A DNA stretch of 27,946 nt from Candidatus Hodarchaeota archaeon. Lineage in GTDB: Archaea; Asgardarchaeota; Heimdallarchaeia; Hodarchaeales; YT1-039. Position 1 is the first letter of the stretch. Each line of letters begins with the position of its first letter. The position numbers were made by a program, and so were the translations under genes. The DNA lies in contig JAEOTF010000295.1 of the NCBI GenBank assembly GCA_016840025.1, positions 1-27,946 on the forward strand. Direction: 5' to 3'. Of this stretch, positions 1-9,266 are shown in pieces. The notes beneath the pieces were generated by a model. That model worked only from the letters and a program-made list of their open reading frames with translations. It had not been told where the DNA came from and did not search any database.

Positions 1-319
1 CATCATCAATAAAATAAAATTCTGCCATCATTAATAGAAATCCTAGAAACAGGATTATCTTAATTGAGTTCTCAGGTAGATTAAATGCAGTAGTTCCTTC
101 TTTTGGTGACTCTGTCTTACTGAATGATTCAGAGCCTTCAGGTTGTCCTTTTCTCAAGCCATAATAGAATGATACTAATATAACAATGATGCTTGTTAGT
201 TCTACAGGTATTTCTTTATCTGAAAAAACAAAATAAATAGTTGTAAATAGGAAAAATAGCGTAATAGTGGCTCTTACCGTGCCTTTAGGCAGTCCAAGAG
301 GATAGGGGTAGAATTTCAT
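1..319 (-). CDS. Small membrane protein, C-terminus cut by window edge
   Basis: Open reading frame running off the left edge; about 106 residues are visible. It starts with ATG at 319, preceded on the minus strand by a GAGGT Shine-Dalgarno-like stretch about 7 bases upstream. The N-terminus reads MKFYPYPLGLPKGTVRA and leads into a hydrophobic helix (about residues 17-32). A second helix (about 40-52), a charged Ser/Glu/Lys linker and the start of a third helix at the truncation follow. The LPKGTVRA-type motif just before the first membrane segment is one I recall from small uncharacterised archaeal and bacterial membrane proteins; no function is known to me. The neighbour on the same strand (379-1173) ends 59 bases upstream, so the two could be co-transcribed. 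The product is certain only as an integral membrane protein. Confidence 0.7.
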   Translation of the reverse strand, partial: MKFYPYPLGLPKGTVRATITLFFLFTTIYFVFSDKEIPVELTSIIVILVSFYYGLRKGQPEGSESFSKTESPKEGTTAFNLPENSIKIILFLGFLLMMAEFYFIDD

Positions 320-378
320 AATATCAACCTCAAAAAATCTTGTAAAACCTAACTAAATCTTGTTAAATTAGCATAAAA

Positions 379-1173
379 TCATTCCTTTAATTCATTCTTG
401 ATTATGCCTATAAATAACCGTGAAAGTCCTTGAACTTCTTGATCTTCAGATTTCTCGGCGAGTAGGGCTAAAACATCCAAAAAAAGAGTAAGAATTGGTT
501 CAATTTCTACAAATAATCCATCACAGCGTATTTTCAACATTTCATGAAGAAGTGGATTGCTTTTTAATAATCCCGAGATCAAATAGAAGATTTCTCGATC
601 AGTTTCCTCTTTTTGGAGAGATAGGAGAACAAACTCGACGGTTGGTTTTTTTTCACTTTGATAAAATTGCTGTACGATTGTTTCTACGAGAGAAAAGTAT
701 TTGGTCGCTTTTGCTTGTTGCCAGTCACGAATATCCCAAATCCGAATTAAAACATCTCGTAAATATGGCTGTAGTTCCTGAGAAATGTGCATACTATTCC
801 AGCGCTCTATTTTTTCAGTTGCCTGGGAATATTTCTCATGGTGTCTTATATCACTTTCAAATCTCTTTACAGCATTGACTAAAGCACCTAATACAATTCC
901 AGAAGAGTGTTTTTGCAAAGATATCTCAAGAGGGTCTTGGAGAACTTCATTCTGGATCTCAACTAGTAGTTTTTCTCGCTCTGATAAATTGTCGGGGTTT
1001 TCTAGATTAGAAACATCAAAGAATCTTAATGCAATGAGTTCATGTTCTCCATTCTTTAGGTAACTATTAAAATTGACATTTGGGGAATATAGAATTTCCT
1101 GGGCTTTCTTACGATATTCGGTGGGATCTATTGACAATTTGTCTTCCATCCATTCTATTATGTTTTTAGTCAC
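379..1173 (-). CDS. Unrecognised helical protein
   Basis: A 264-residue protein from a GTG start at 1173. An in-frame ATG at 1149 (residue 9, MEDKLS) is an equally plausible start, because neither has a strong ribosome-binding site. The sequence is predicted to be almost entirely alpha-helical and soluble, rich in Glu/Lys/Leu, with no signal peptide, membrane segment or cysteine-pair motif. A Trp-rich patch (about residues 125-155, with IRIWDIRDW) is the most distinctive part. The C-terminal third is hydrophobic and looks like a helical repeat or bundle. I do not recognise the family. It is divergent from the ABC operon beginning at 1285, so the 111-base gap probably holds two promoters. It may share a transcript with the membrane protein at 1-319. 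Confidence 0.75.
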   Translation of the reverse strand: MTKNIIEWMEDKLSIDPTEYRKKAQEILYSPNVNFNSYLKNGEHELIALRFFDVSNLENPDNLSEREKLLVEIQNEVLQDPLEISLQKHSSGIVLGALVNAVKRFESDIRHHEKYSQATEKIERWNSMHISQELQPYLRDVLIRIWDIRDWQQAKATKYFSLVETIVQQFYQSEKKPTVEFVLLSLQKEETDREIFYLISGLLKSNPLLHEMLKIRCDGLFVEIEPILTLFLDVLALLAEKSEDQEVQGLSRLFIGIIKNELKE

Positions 1174-1284
1174 ATGACATTTTTTAATTGTTCAACTTTA
1201 TTTCTTCTCTTTTAATTGTAAATTAAATCGAATCATTAATTGAATTTCAGTATGTTCCTATAGCTGATAGAAGGTCAACGTAAA

Positions 1285-4191
1285 ATGGGCAAGATCATAG
1301 ATACACTCCACCTTTCATTAACTCTTCTTCGTTCTGATAAAAGACGTCTTTTTGCTACGTCTTTAGGACTCTTAATTGCTACTATACTCTTTGCTCAGCT
1401 TTTAATTTTCACTGAATCATCTAGAGCGGTTATTTTTGAAGAATTCTTAGAGGATGAACAATGGGATTATGCTGATTTGAGCATCTATACATATGCAGAT
1501 ATTAGTAAGGGAGAAGATGTAAATTCAAGTTTATTATTGAATCCATCGACGATTATTAATCAAACACTCAATGAACTGGATTTAGATTTAAAAATTAGTA
1601 AGCATTTGAGGACAATATATTCTCAAGGATTTAGTTGGGTAAGTAATAAGACAAATTGGAGCTCTTGTTATATCTGTGCATGTGATGAAGATGTTTTTTT
1701 ACGACTCGAAGCCGAAGAATCTTTAACTGCAAAAAGTAAATTGCCGGGAGAGATGGAAGCGCTATTAATTACGCGGGGCTATTGGGGAGAAGAAATAGAT
1801 TCTTTCGCTTCAATAGGGGATAATATCAGCTTTTCTGCGTGGGATCCCGATTATAATAGCGCTGTCCCTAACACTTCCATTTCAATAGTTGGTGAGATGA
1901 AATATGAGGATCAAATGGGAAGTCAAGACACTCAAACATTACTAGAAGCTGTATTTGGTTATATTGGGGATATTGCTCTTGTTGTAACCGAAGAAACATT
2001 TATTCAAACCTATCAGAATTTTGGAAATAAAAAACTCGATAATTGGATACAATTTTCTTATAGAGAATTACTCTTATATGATTATTCAACAATTGATCCG
2101 TTTTCTCTTAATGAAGAGGCACACAAGATAACGTTATTGGATAATCGATTACAAACAAAATTTACTAAGGCTAATTTTCTTTACTACATGGACACCCCCA
2201 TAAAAGAGAATATGAAAAAATTTGAGGAAACAATATTAGCTTTATTGATGTTTATGCTTCTATATTCTTTCCCTCTACTTGGAATTGCTGCTTTTCTGGT
2301 GGTCTATTCGTACGGACTTGTAAAACCTCAGATGAAGCAGCGAATTGGAATTTTAAAAACTCGTGGCGCTTCTAGTCTCCAGGTGTTTCTGTTTCTTGGG
2401 ATAGAGTTGGTTGTAGCTACTGGAACTGCGGTCATTGCTGGATACTTCATTGCGGTTCCGTTTAGTGGAATTATAACTCGTACAAGTGGATTTATGGACT
2501 TTAATAAATCAATGATCCCTATTCGGACTTCCTTTCGAAGTTTTTTGCTTGTTGCAGGATTCGGAATTTGTCTAGCTCTTCTTCTGAACTTACGTTCATT
2601 AGTTAGATATTCAAATATGGAAATTCAAGAGATGGAAGTACGTGTAGAAAAGCGTCTTCCTTTCTGGAAAAGAACATACTTAGATGTTTTCCTGATAATA
2701 ATCGGTGTTTTAGGGTTTATTTTAATACACATAGCGCAAAGAGCACCAGATACGGTTCCTACTGAATTTTTATCAATTATTGGAGTACCTTCTCCATTTC
2801 TACTTACTATAGGGCTTGTTCTATTGACAACTAGGTTATTTCCGATATTTATTGAAAAATTAGGCAACTGGAGCTGGACGAAATTTGGAGGGCTTACAAG
2901 TCTTGCGATAAAAAACCTAGTTCAACGGAAACATCCAGCTACTCGCGCAGTTTTACTCATAACTATGACCCTTGCTTTTGGAGTAATTTCGCTTAGTTTA
3001 CCCGTAATCATTTCTGAGCACGAAAGAGATTCTCTTTATTATGAGTTAGTTTCCGATATTAAAATTTCTGGGTTAAGTGCGCCAAATAACACCTTACGAA
3101 CCATATTAGAAACTAATTATAGTTCCGATATCGAAGAAATTTCATCTTATGCTAGGGGCCAAATAGACAGTTATAGAAATGAGCAGAGCTCTGAGCCTAT
3201 GGGTATCCAATATGAGTATATGAGTATCCGAATATTGGGTATTGATCCAGCTACATTTCACAAAGTTAGAAGAGATAAAACAGATTTAGGAACAAAAAAT
3301 TCTCTTATAGAACTGAAAGATGCGTTAAATGAAAATAATAATTCAGTATTGATTCATAAAGAGAATATGAAGGCATTAAAGTACTCAATAGGTGATAATT
3401 TCACAATTTTTCTACCTTCTCAAAAAGAAGAACTCCCTAATAGAAGTAATTACAAAATTAATACTGCGATATCTCAAGAATTTCGTGAATACCAAATTCT
3501 CGATTATTTTTCCTTTTGGCCCAATCTCTATTTTGATCGGATTACTAAAGATGAAGCCCTTTGGACTGTCTATTTAATAATGAATTTATCAACGTTAGAA
3601 ACATTAATACAATTTTGGCAAACTTCATGGGATTGGTATGACTTTCAGTATGGTTACGTTATTAAACTTCGAGATCCCACAAAAGGAACAGAAATAGCAG
3701 CAGAATTACGAGAAATCACAGATAACAAGATTGAGTCTTTTGATAACGAGTATACTTCTGTTAAAGAAGGTCCTCAATTTATGTTTTGGATGGCAGTAAT
3801 CAACTCTAATGTGATAATAATTGCAATAGTATCAACTATTGCTATTCTATTATTTGCATTCATGCAATTAATTGAGCGATCAAAAGAGATAGGGGTAGAA
3901 CGTACACTTGGGATGAATCTAAAACAAACTGCAGTAACTTTCCTTATAGAAACTCTTATAATACTGATTTTTGGTGAAATAACGGGACTGATTCTTGGAA
4001 GCGTTTTAACGAATTATTTTGTAATGATTACATATCTAGGTGAGAATATTCCTCCGATCAGAATTATTTATCCAGCAATGTGGTTATTAGGAGGATTACT
4101 AATATTAACAACATTTGCAGTTTTAGCAGCAGCTATTCCCGCGTATCTGGCGACTCAGAGACAGATATCAGACATTTTGAAGACAGAGTAA
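1285..4191 (+). CDS. ABC transporter permease with two FtsX domains
   Basis: A 968-residue integral membrane permease of the MacB/LolCE/FtsX superfamily (type VII ABC). The ATG at 1285 follows GAAGGT (1270-1275). Membrane segments are visible at about residues 22-41, 317-341, 365-391, 419-435, 465-485, 502-521, 556-577, 832-863, 880-910 and 932-957. That gives ten helices, with a large extracytoplasmic domain after helix 1 and another after helix 7 (about 578-830). Each half ends in the three-helix FtsX core. Conserved cytoplasmic turns RIGILKTRGAS (half 1) and EIGVERTLGMN (half 2) match the coupling-helix region of FtsX domains. The layout resembles YbbP-type 10-TM permeases rather than 4-TM MacB. 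Two ATPase genes follow after 13 and then 6 bases, so this is one transporter operon. Such systems use mechanotransmission to move or release lipids, lipoproteins or peptides rather than channelling solutes; the substrate here cannot be deduced. Confidence 0.9.
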   Translation: MGKIIDTLHLSLTLLRSDKRRLFATSLGLLIATILFAQLLIFTESSRAVIFEEFLEDEQWDYADLSIYTYADISKGEDVNSSLLLNPSTIINQTLNELDLDLKISKHLRTIYSQGFSWVSNKTNWSSCYICACDEDVFLRLEAEESLTAKSKLPGEMEALLITRGYWGEEIDSFASIGDNISFSAWDPDYNSAVPNTSISIVGEMKYEDQMGSQDTQTLLEAVFGYIGDIALVVTEETFIQTYQNFGNKKLDNWIQFSYRELLLYDYSTIDPFSLNEEAHKITLLDNRLQTKFTKANFLYYMDTPIKENMKKFEETILALLMFMLLYSFPLLGIAAFLVVYSYGLVKPQMKQRIGILKTRGASSLQVFLFLGIELVVATGTAVIAGYFIAVPFSGIITRTSGFMDFNKSMIPIRTSFRSFLLVAGFGICLALLLNLRSLVRYSNMEIQEMEVRVEKRLPFWKRTYLDVFLIIIGVLGFILIHIAQRAPDTVPTEFLSIIGVPSPFLLTIGLVLLTTRLFPIFIEKLGNWSWTKFGGLTSLAIKNLVQRKHPATRAVLLITMTLAFGVISLSLPVIISEHERDSLYYELVSDIKISGLSAPNNTLRTILETNYSSDIEEISSYARGQIDSYRNEQSSEPMGIQYEYMSIRILGIDPATFHKVRRDKTDLGTKNSLIELKDALNENNNSVLIHKENMKALKYSIGDNFTIFLPSQKEELPNRSNYKINTAISQEFREYQILDYFSFWPNLYFDRITKDEALWTVYLIMNLSTLETLIQFWQTSWDWYDFQYGYVIKLRDPTKGTEIAAELREITDNKIESFDNEYTSVKEGPQFMFWMAVINSNVIIIAIVSTIAILLFAFMQLIERSKEIGVERTLGMNLKQTAVTFLIETLIILIFGEITGLILGSVLTNYFVMITYLGENIPPIRIIYPAMWLLGGLLILTTFAVLAAAIPAYLATQRQISDILKTE

Positions 4192-4204
4192 AAGAGAGAT
4201 AAAA

Positions 4205-5068
4205 ATGGCACAGAATTCATTCATACAATGTTCCGATGTTATCAAGATATACGGGGAAATTGCATCAGATAAACAAGTAGCTGCTTTAAGGGGACTTGAA
4301 TTAGAAGTAGGAATAGGTAAGCTTGTTGCTATTATCGGACCTTCGGGGTCAGGGAAGTCAACATTGATTAATATTCTTGGAGGAATTGATAAACCATCTT
4401 CTGGAGAAGTGATCGTTGATGGGCAATCGCTTCCTCGGATGTCAACTAAAAAACTCGTAGAATATCATAGAAATAAGATAGGGATTCTCTATCAATTACC
4501 AGATAAAAATCTAATCCAAGGTCTTACGGCATTAGAAAATGTCGATCTCCCACAGAAACTTGCAGGAAAACCTAGAAATGCGCGAAGAAAACGAAGTACC
4601 GAGTTACTAAAGGCTGTGGGGGTGGAAAGACGAATGAAACACAAACCTTATCAGTTGTCTGGTGGAGAAGCTCAACGAGTGGGAATTGCAGTTGCATTAG
4701 CCAATAAACCTAAACTTCTACTTGCAGATGAACCAACAGGGGAGTTAGACAGCCTAAATACGCTGAAAATTATTGATTATTTCAAAGAATTAAACAAAGA
4801 CCTAGGACTTACCATGATTGTAGTTACCCACGATCAGAGATTTTCTGATATGACACAAGAGACATTAAGAATAGAGGATGGACGGATAACAGGATTACAC
4901 AGACCAGAAGTCGGCGAAGATGTCCGAAAAAGAGAAGAGGTAACCTATATTGATGAGTATGGTAACTTAAGACTCCCGGCAGAAATAATGAAGGCAGTAG
5001 GGATCAAGAGGCATGTACGACTCGAAGTTATAGATGGGAAAGTATTGATTATTCCAGTAGAAGAGTGA
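4205..5068 (+). CDS. LolD/MacB-type ABC ATPase with C-terminal AbrB-like domain
   Basis: A 287-residue ATPase. Visible motifs are Walker [10 protein letters not shown] (45-53), a Q-loop glutamine in ILYQLPDKN (about 97), signature LSGGEAQRV, Walker B LLLADEPTGELD and H-loop VVTHD. All catalytic residues are present. The usual LolD-like domain ends near residue 235. It is followed by about 44 extra residues (244-287) reading YIDEYGNLRLPAEIMKAVGI and then a beta-strand pair. This matches the swapped-hairpin AbrB/SpoVT fold (strand, GxxxLP, helix with lxaxGI, strand). AbrB domains usually dimerise and bind DNA, so here the tail may be a dimerisation element or a regulatory tail (inference). The gene lies 13 bases after the permease and 6 before the second ATPase. 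AGAGAGA serves as ribosome-binding site ahead of ATG 4205. Confidence 0.9.
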   Translation: MAQNSFIQCSDVIKIYGEIASDKQVAALRGLELEVGIGKLVAIIGPSGSGKSTLINILGGIDKPSSGEVIVDGQSLPRMSTKKLVEYHRNKIGILYQLPDKNLIQGLTALENVDLPQKLAGKPRNARRKRSTELLKAVGVERRMKHKPYQLSGGEAQRVGIAVALANKPKLLLADEPTGELDSLNTLKIIDYFKELNKDLGLTMIVVTHDQRFSDMTQETLRIEDGRITGLHRPEVGEDVRKREEVTYIDEYGNLRLPAEIMKAVGIKRHVRLEVIDGKVLIIPVEE

Positions 5069-5074
5069 TAGAGA

Positions 5075-5773
5075 GTGAATGATAGTAATTCAATTCTCAA
5101 GCTAGAAGACATAAGTAGACGCTATATTGTTGGGGACACGGTTGTTCACGCACTCAAGGGGATTAGCCTTTCATTTGCACAGCCTGAATTTGTGATAATC
5201 ATTGGACCTTCTGGATCGGGGAAATCCACATTACTCAACATTTCGGGTGGATTGGAGAAACCGTCAGAAGGAAAAGTTTTTGTCAAAGGACAGGATCTTC
5301 TATCCCTGTCTGATTCCGAACTAACGAATATTCGTCGTTATGAGGTCGGATTTGTTTTTCAATTCTTTAACTTACATCCAATGCTAACTGCATTAGAGAA
5401 TGTGGAACTACCAATGCTCATCACTGGACAGAAACGGAAAAAAAGGGTAAAAAAGGCCATGGAGCTTCTCTCCCTAGTAAATCTGGAAGAAAGAGCAACT
5501 CATCTTCCTCATGAACTATCAGGTGGCGAAAAGCAACGAGTAGGGATTGCACGTGCCTTGGCAAATGATCCAGGGGTAATATTGGCAGATGAACCAACAG
5601 GAGACTTGGATAGAGTCACAGGAGAAGGAATTACTCAATTACTGTACTCTCTTACTGATAAAATGAATAAATTAGTAATAGTTGTTAGTCATGATGAAAA
5701 TTTAATGAATAAAGCTACGAGATTGCTAACAATGGAAGATGGTATGATAATTCATGATTCATCCCTACAATAA
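5075..5773 (+). CDS. LolD/MacB-type ABC ATPase (second subunit)
   Basis: A 232-residue ABC ATPase from a GTG start at 5075, six bases after the previous stop. It has a complete motif set: Walker [11 protein letters not shown]-loop [10 protein letters not shown], signature LSGGEKQRV, Walker [13 protein letters not shown] and H-loop VVSHD. Its length and the [16 protein letters not shown] segment are typical of LolD/MacB/FtsE-like ATPases that power FtsX-type permeases. It lacks the AbrB-like tail of its neighbour, so the two ATPases probably form an asymmetric pair on the two-FtsX permease encoded upstream. No separate promoter is visible, and translation is likely coupled to the preceding gene. 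It ends 66 bases before the convergent ppdK gene; a T-rich stretch at 5781-5798 may help end transcription. Confidence 0.9.
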   Translation: MNDSNSILKLEDISRRYIVGDTVVHALKGISLSFAQPEFVIIIGPSGSGKSTLLNISGGLEKPSEGKVFVKGQDLLSLSDSELTNIRRYEVGFVFQFFNLHPMLTALENVELPMLITGQKRKKRVKKAMELLSLVNLEERATHLPHELSGGEKQRVGIARALANDPGVILADEPTGDLDRVTGEGITQLLYSLTDKMNKLVIVVSHDENLMNKATRLLTMEDGMIIHDSSLQ

Positions 5774-5839
5774 ACTATTATCTACTTTTTATTTCTTTGA
5801 TTAATGCCTACTCGAAATAGATTTAACCAGTTCCCTTAA

Positions 5840-8536
5840 TCAAGCTTCCCACCATTTCTTTTCTACTACTCTTTGTTCTCGAATGGCTGCTTGGGCAGCA
5901 ACTAATCTAGCAATAGGTACTCTATAGGGTGAACAGGAAACGTAGTCTAATCCTATTCTATGTGCGAACTCTATGGAGTAAGGTTCTCCTCCGTGTTCAC
6001 CACAAATCCCAATATCCGCACTAGGTCGTTGTGCTCGTGCTTTTTCTACTGCAATACGCATGAGTCCACCCACACCTCTCTGATCCAAGGTGAAAAAGGG
6101 ATTAGATTTAAGTACACGTTTCATAAGATACGTGGGTAAGAACTTAGCTTCAGCATCATCCCTCGAGAATCCAAGGGTTGTTTGTGTAAGATCATTAGTA
6201 CCAAAACTGAGAAATTGAGCAATTTCTGCCAATTTATCCGCGATTAAACAGGCACGTGGTAGTTCAAGCATTACACCAAACCCAATGGGCTGTGTAGCTG
6301 AATCATAACCCTCTCTGGTCTCGTATTCGTCGAAGATCTGGCGGGTAGTTACTTTTACCAGTTCATTAATCTGTCTTAACTCACTTGCATAGGAGACCAA
6401 AGGAACCATAATTCCGAGAAGTACCCTAGGTCCTTGTTGCCCAATGCTGCAACAAGCCTCTAATATAGCTTCAAGCTGCATAACATAAATCTCAGGGATT
6501 GCTAACCCTAAACGAACTCCACGGAGCCCTAACATAGGATTGGATTCATGCATTTTCTCTACCGCATCAAGAACACGCTCTTTCTCCTCAAGTTCTGGTG
6601 AAGGACCACGAAGTCTAAGTTTAAAAATCTCCTGTTGTAGTGATGCATAATCTGGAAGGAATTCATGTAATGGTGGATCTAAAAGACGAATATGGACAGG
6701 AAATCCTGCCATCGCTGAAAAAATCCCTTTAAAATCTTCTGCTTGATACTTTTTGAGCTTTTCAAGGTGTTTCCTTCGTTCTTCTCTGTCTTTCGCCAGT
6801 ATCATCTTTTGCATTATAGGAAGTCGTTCTCCAAAGAACATATGTTCTGTTCTAGCAAGACCAATTCCTTGTGCTCCAAATTTACGCCCTTTTTCTGCGT
6901 CAGCTGGTGTATCTGCGTTTACTAAAACTTTCAAACGTCTAAATTCATCGGCCCATCGCAAAAGGTCAGCAAACTCTCCTGTAAGCTCAGGTTCTATAAG
7001 TGGGACTTCACCTGCGATAACTTCACCTGTGCTTCCATCAATAGTAATTTTATCGCCTTCTTTGATAACCCGATCACCCGCTCGGAAAGAGTTAGCTGTT
7101 TCGTCGATTTCTATTGCAGAACAGCCGGCAATACATGGTTTCCCCATTCCTCGAGCAACAACAGCTGCGTGACTCGTCATACCACCTCTGCTCGTTAGAA
7201 CTCCTACAGAAGCGATAACCCCATGAATATCATCCGGTGTGGTTTCAACACGGACTAATATTACTTGATTGCCATCTTCAGCCATTTTTTCGGCTTTATC
7301 AGGATTTAATACTACTTGGCCAACAGCTGCACCAGGGGAGGCGGGGAGTCCTTTTGCCATTGCCTTTACTTCTGCTGCTGGATCGACATAGGGGTGTAAA
7401 AGCTGTGTTAGTTGCTCAGGCCTAATTCTTAACAGAGCTTCTTCTTTTGATAATTTTCCTTCACGAACATAATCAACGTTGATTTTCACATCTGCTGCAG
7501 CTGTTCGTTTCCCTGTGCGTGTTTGGAGAATGTAGAGTGTGTCATCTTGGATTGTAAACTCCATATCTTGGATATCACCATAATGATGCTCGAGTTTTTG
7601 CGCAATTTTTCTTAATTCCGAAGCTGATTTTGGAAAATCAGAATCTAGTTCATTAATTGGGTGAGGTGTACGTACCCCTGCAACTACATCCTCACCCTGC
7701 GCATTTATCAACCATTCCCCATATAAAACATTTTCACCTGTGCTAGGATTTCTGGTGAAAACGACACCCGTACCTGATCTAGTACCAGTGTTTCCAAAAA
7801 CCATCACCTGAATATTCACAGCGGTTCCGAGAGTATGAGGAATGTTATTAAATCGTCGGTAAGTTATAGCCCGTTTATTACTCCAACTTTGAAGAACTGC
7901 CTCAATCGACATCATGAGACACTGAAAGGGATCGTCCGGAATTTCTTCCCCCAATTCGTTCAATAATTGCTTATATCGCGCTACAACAGTCATCCAACCT
8001 TCTGCTGGGACTTCACTATCTAATTCAACGCTTATTTCTTCCTTGACTTCTTCGATTATCTTTTCAAATCCAGATTTTGAAACCCCAAGAACTACATCTG
8101 CAAACATTTGGATAAATCTTCGATAACAGTCATAAGCAAATCTTGGGTCAGTTTCAGCAGATAATGTAACTATAGTTTCCTCATTTACTCCTAAATTAAG
8201 AACGGTATCCATCATACCAGGCATAGAAATGGGTGCGCCTGATCGTACTGAGAGGAGTAAGGGGGGATCTCCGCCTAATTTTCTTCCTGTTTTTGATTCA
8301 AGGTTTTTTAGATGGGAACGAACTTTATCTTCTACTTGTTTAATGAATGTTTCTTTATCGCTAATTTTTTGATAAACCCGACATACTTCAGTAGTAATAA
8401 TAAACCCAGGAGGTACAGGGATACCTAGTTTGGTCATTTCAGCTAAATTAGCCCCCTTACCACCAAGAGTATCCCGCATTTGAGCATTACCCTCGTCAAA
8501 ATCAAAAACTACCTTTTCATCTTTTACAGCTACCAT
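5840..8536 (-). CDS. ppdK: Pyruvate, phosphate dikinase
   Basis: An 898-residue enzyme interconverting pyruvate + ATP + Pi with phosphoenolpyruvate + AMP + PPi, a reversible step linking glycolysis and gluconeogenesis in the cytoplasm. The N-terminal ATP-grasp domain begins with FDEGNAQMRDTLGGKGANLAEM. The central swivelling domain carries the phosphorylated histidine in GGMTSHAAVVARG (His near 454). The C-terminal PEP/pyruvate TIM barrel has LGLRGVRLG, LSFGTNDLTQTTLG and the catalytic cysteine in CGEHGGEP (near 844). Length and motif order are those of full-length PPDK and no key residue is missing. The ATG at 8536 follows GAAGGT with about 8 bases spacing. The gene is monocistronic, convergent with the ABC operon and flanked upstream by a decayed mobile-element fragment. 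PpdK over PEP synthase is supported by length and the CGEHGGEP motif. Confidence 0.97.
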   Translation of the reverse strand: MVAVKDEKVVFDFDEGNAQMRDTLGGKGANLAEMTKLGIPVPPGFIITTEVCRVYQKISDKETFIKQVEDKVRSHLKNLESKTGRKLGGDPPLLLSVRSGAPISMPGMMDTVLNLGVNEETIVTLSAETDPRFAYDCYRRFIQMFADVVLGVSKSGFEKIIEEVKEEISVELDSEVPAEGWMTVVARYKQLLNELGEEIPDDPFQCLMMSIEAVLQSWSNKRAITYRRFNNIPHTLGTAVNIQVMVFGNTGTRSGTGVVFTRNPSTGENVLYGEWLINAQGEDVVAGVRTPHPINELDSDFPKSASELRKIAQKLEHHYGDIQDMEFTIQDDTLYILQTRTGKRTAAADVKINVDYVREGKLSKEEALLRIRPEQLTQLLHPYVDPAAEVKAMAKGLPASPGAAVGQVVLNPDKAEKMAEDGNQVILVRVETTPDDIHGVIASVGVLTSRGGMTSHAAVVARGMGKPCIAGCSAIEIDETANSFRAGDRVIKEGDKITIDGSTGEVIAGEVPLIEPELTGEFADLLRWADEFRRLKVLVNADTPADAEKGRKFGAQGIGLARTEHMFFGERLPIMQKMILAKDREERRKHLEKLKKYQAEDFKGIFSAMAGFPVHIRLLDPPLHEFLPDYASLQQEIFKLRLRGPSPELEEKERVLDAVEKMHESNPMLGLRGVRLGLAIPEIYVMQLEAILEACCSIGQQGPRVLLGIMVPLVSYASELRQINELVKVTTRQIFDEYETREGYDSATQPIGFGVMLELPRACLIADKLAEIAQFLSFGTNDLTQTTLGFSRDDAEAKFLPTYLMKRVLKSNPFFTLDQRGVGGLMRIAVEKARAQRPSADIGICGEHGGEPYSIEFAHRIGLDYVSCSPYRVPIARLVAAQAAIREQRVVEKKWWEA

Positions 8537-8623
8537 GATATAATACCTTCACGACTAAACTTCATTGATTGTTTTCAGGACCAAAAATGGAGCGAAAAAT
8601 GGCTTTATTAAGCAGTTTATTTG

Positions 8624-9026
8624 TCACTTTGGGCATAAAATCTGCAAAGCTGATTTTAGTGAATTAAGTCCTTTGAATTTTTTATCTGATTTAAACACAC
8701 CACATTCTATGGGAAAAAGTTGGACTTTGGACTGAATGATTCGTGTACCAAACCTTACTAACCTATCAGGGTAGGTCACATATACCCAGGCAAATTTTCC
8801 TTGAGCTGCGTCTCTTAACAATCTGAGTAGACTTGGCCGGTCATCTTTGAGCCCCGATACGATATCCACGTATTCTCGTATGATTTGAGTCTACTAAGTT
8901 TGAGCCTGCTCTTTTAAAAACGCGATTTGGCGGAATAGCTCCGCTAGCTGTCTTTTCGAGGACACCCGTGCATAAATCGCTCCAATCGTCTCGTTGATCT
9001 ATTTGGGTTGATACAGTACGCATCAA
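8624..9026 (-). pseudogene. Broken serine recombinase, IS607-type
   Basis: Two overlapping fragments on the minus strand. The first (TTG 9026/ATG 9023, stop 8841) starts with RTVSTQIDQRDDW, recalling the RVS(S/T)xxQ catalytic-serine motif of resolvase-type recombinases. The second frame (about 8890 to 8624) reads EYVDIVSGLKDDRPSLLRLL and then VYVTYPDRLVRFG. This is the DIxSGLxxxRxxLxxLL...V.V.YxDRLxRFG core of IS607-family serine transposases. The frames shift near 8880-8890, and the protein loses family resemblance after RLVRFG. The usual N-terminal HTH domain is absent and no TnpB partner follows, since ppdK begins 88 bases downstream. This is therefore a truncated, frameshifted transposase remnant. 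The family call rests on motif memory, not alignment. Confidence 0.7.
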
Positions 9027-9063
9027 ACATAGCTAAATGTAGCTGAACATGGTTAAATGTGCT
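9026..9063. repeat. Imperfect 18-19 bp direct repeat beside the recombinase remnant
   Basis: Two near-identical units, AACATAGCTAAATGTAGCT (9026-9044) and AACATGGTTAAATGTGCT (9046-9063), lie head to tail just before the start codon of the broken serine recombinase. Such repeats at the end of an IS607-type element could be recombinase-binding or operator sites. They are only two copies and imperfect, so this is a suggestion. The next 200 bases (9064-9266) hold no gene that I can support. Confidence 0.35.
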
Positions 9064-9266
9064 TCTGCGTAGGGTTCAATCCCTGAGAAGAGGTTTGGTG
9101 CTCAATCCCAATTCGAATCCATATATCGTTCCAATATCTCATTCTTCCTATAAGTCTTTCTATTTAGTAGTTTAGTATCCAATTTTGTCTAATAATTGAG
9201 CAAAAGTTGGCATAGTTGCTTTACGAAGAGTTATAGATTAGATTATTCACTATTTGCGGATTCTGA

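Noticed and set aside
6743..7425. Plus-strand frames inside ppdK
   Set aside because: They are antisense shadows of a complete pyruvate phosphate dikinase with all motifs on the minus strand.
9064..9140. GGGTTCAATCCC and ATTCGAATCC strings resembling tRNA T-loops
   Set aside because: No matching acceptor, D or anticodon arms lie at the right distance on either strand, so no tRNA can be folded.
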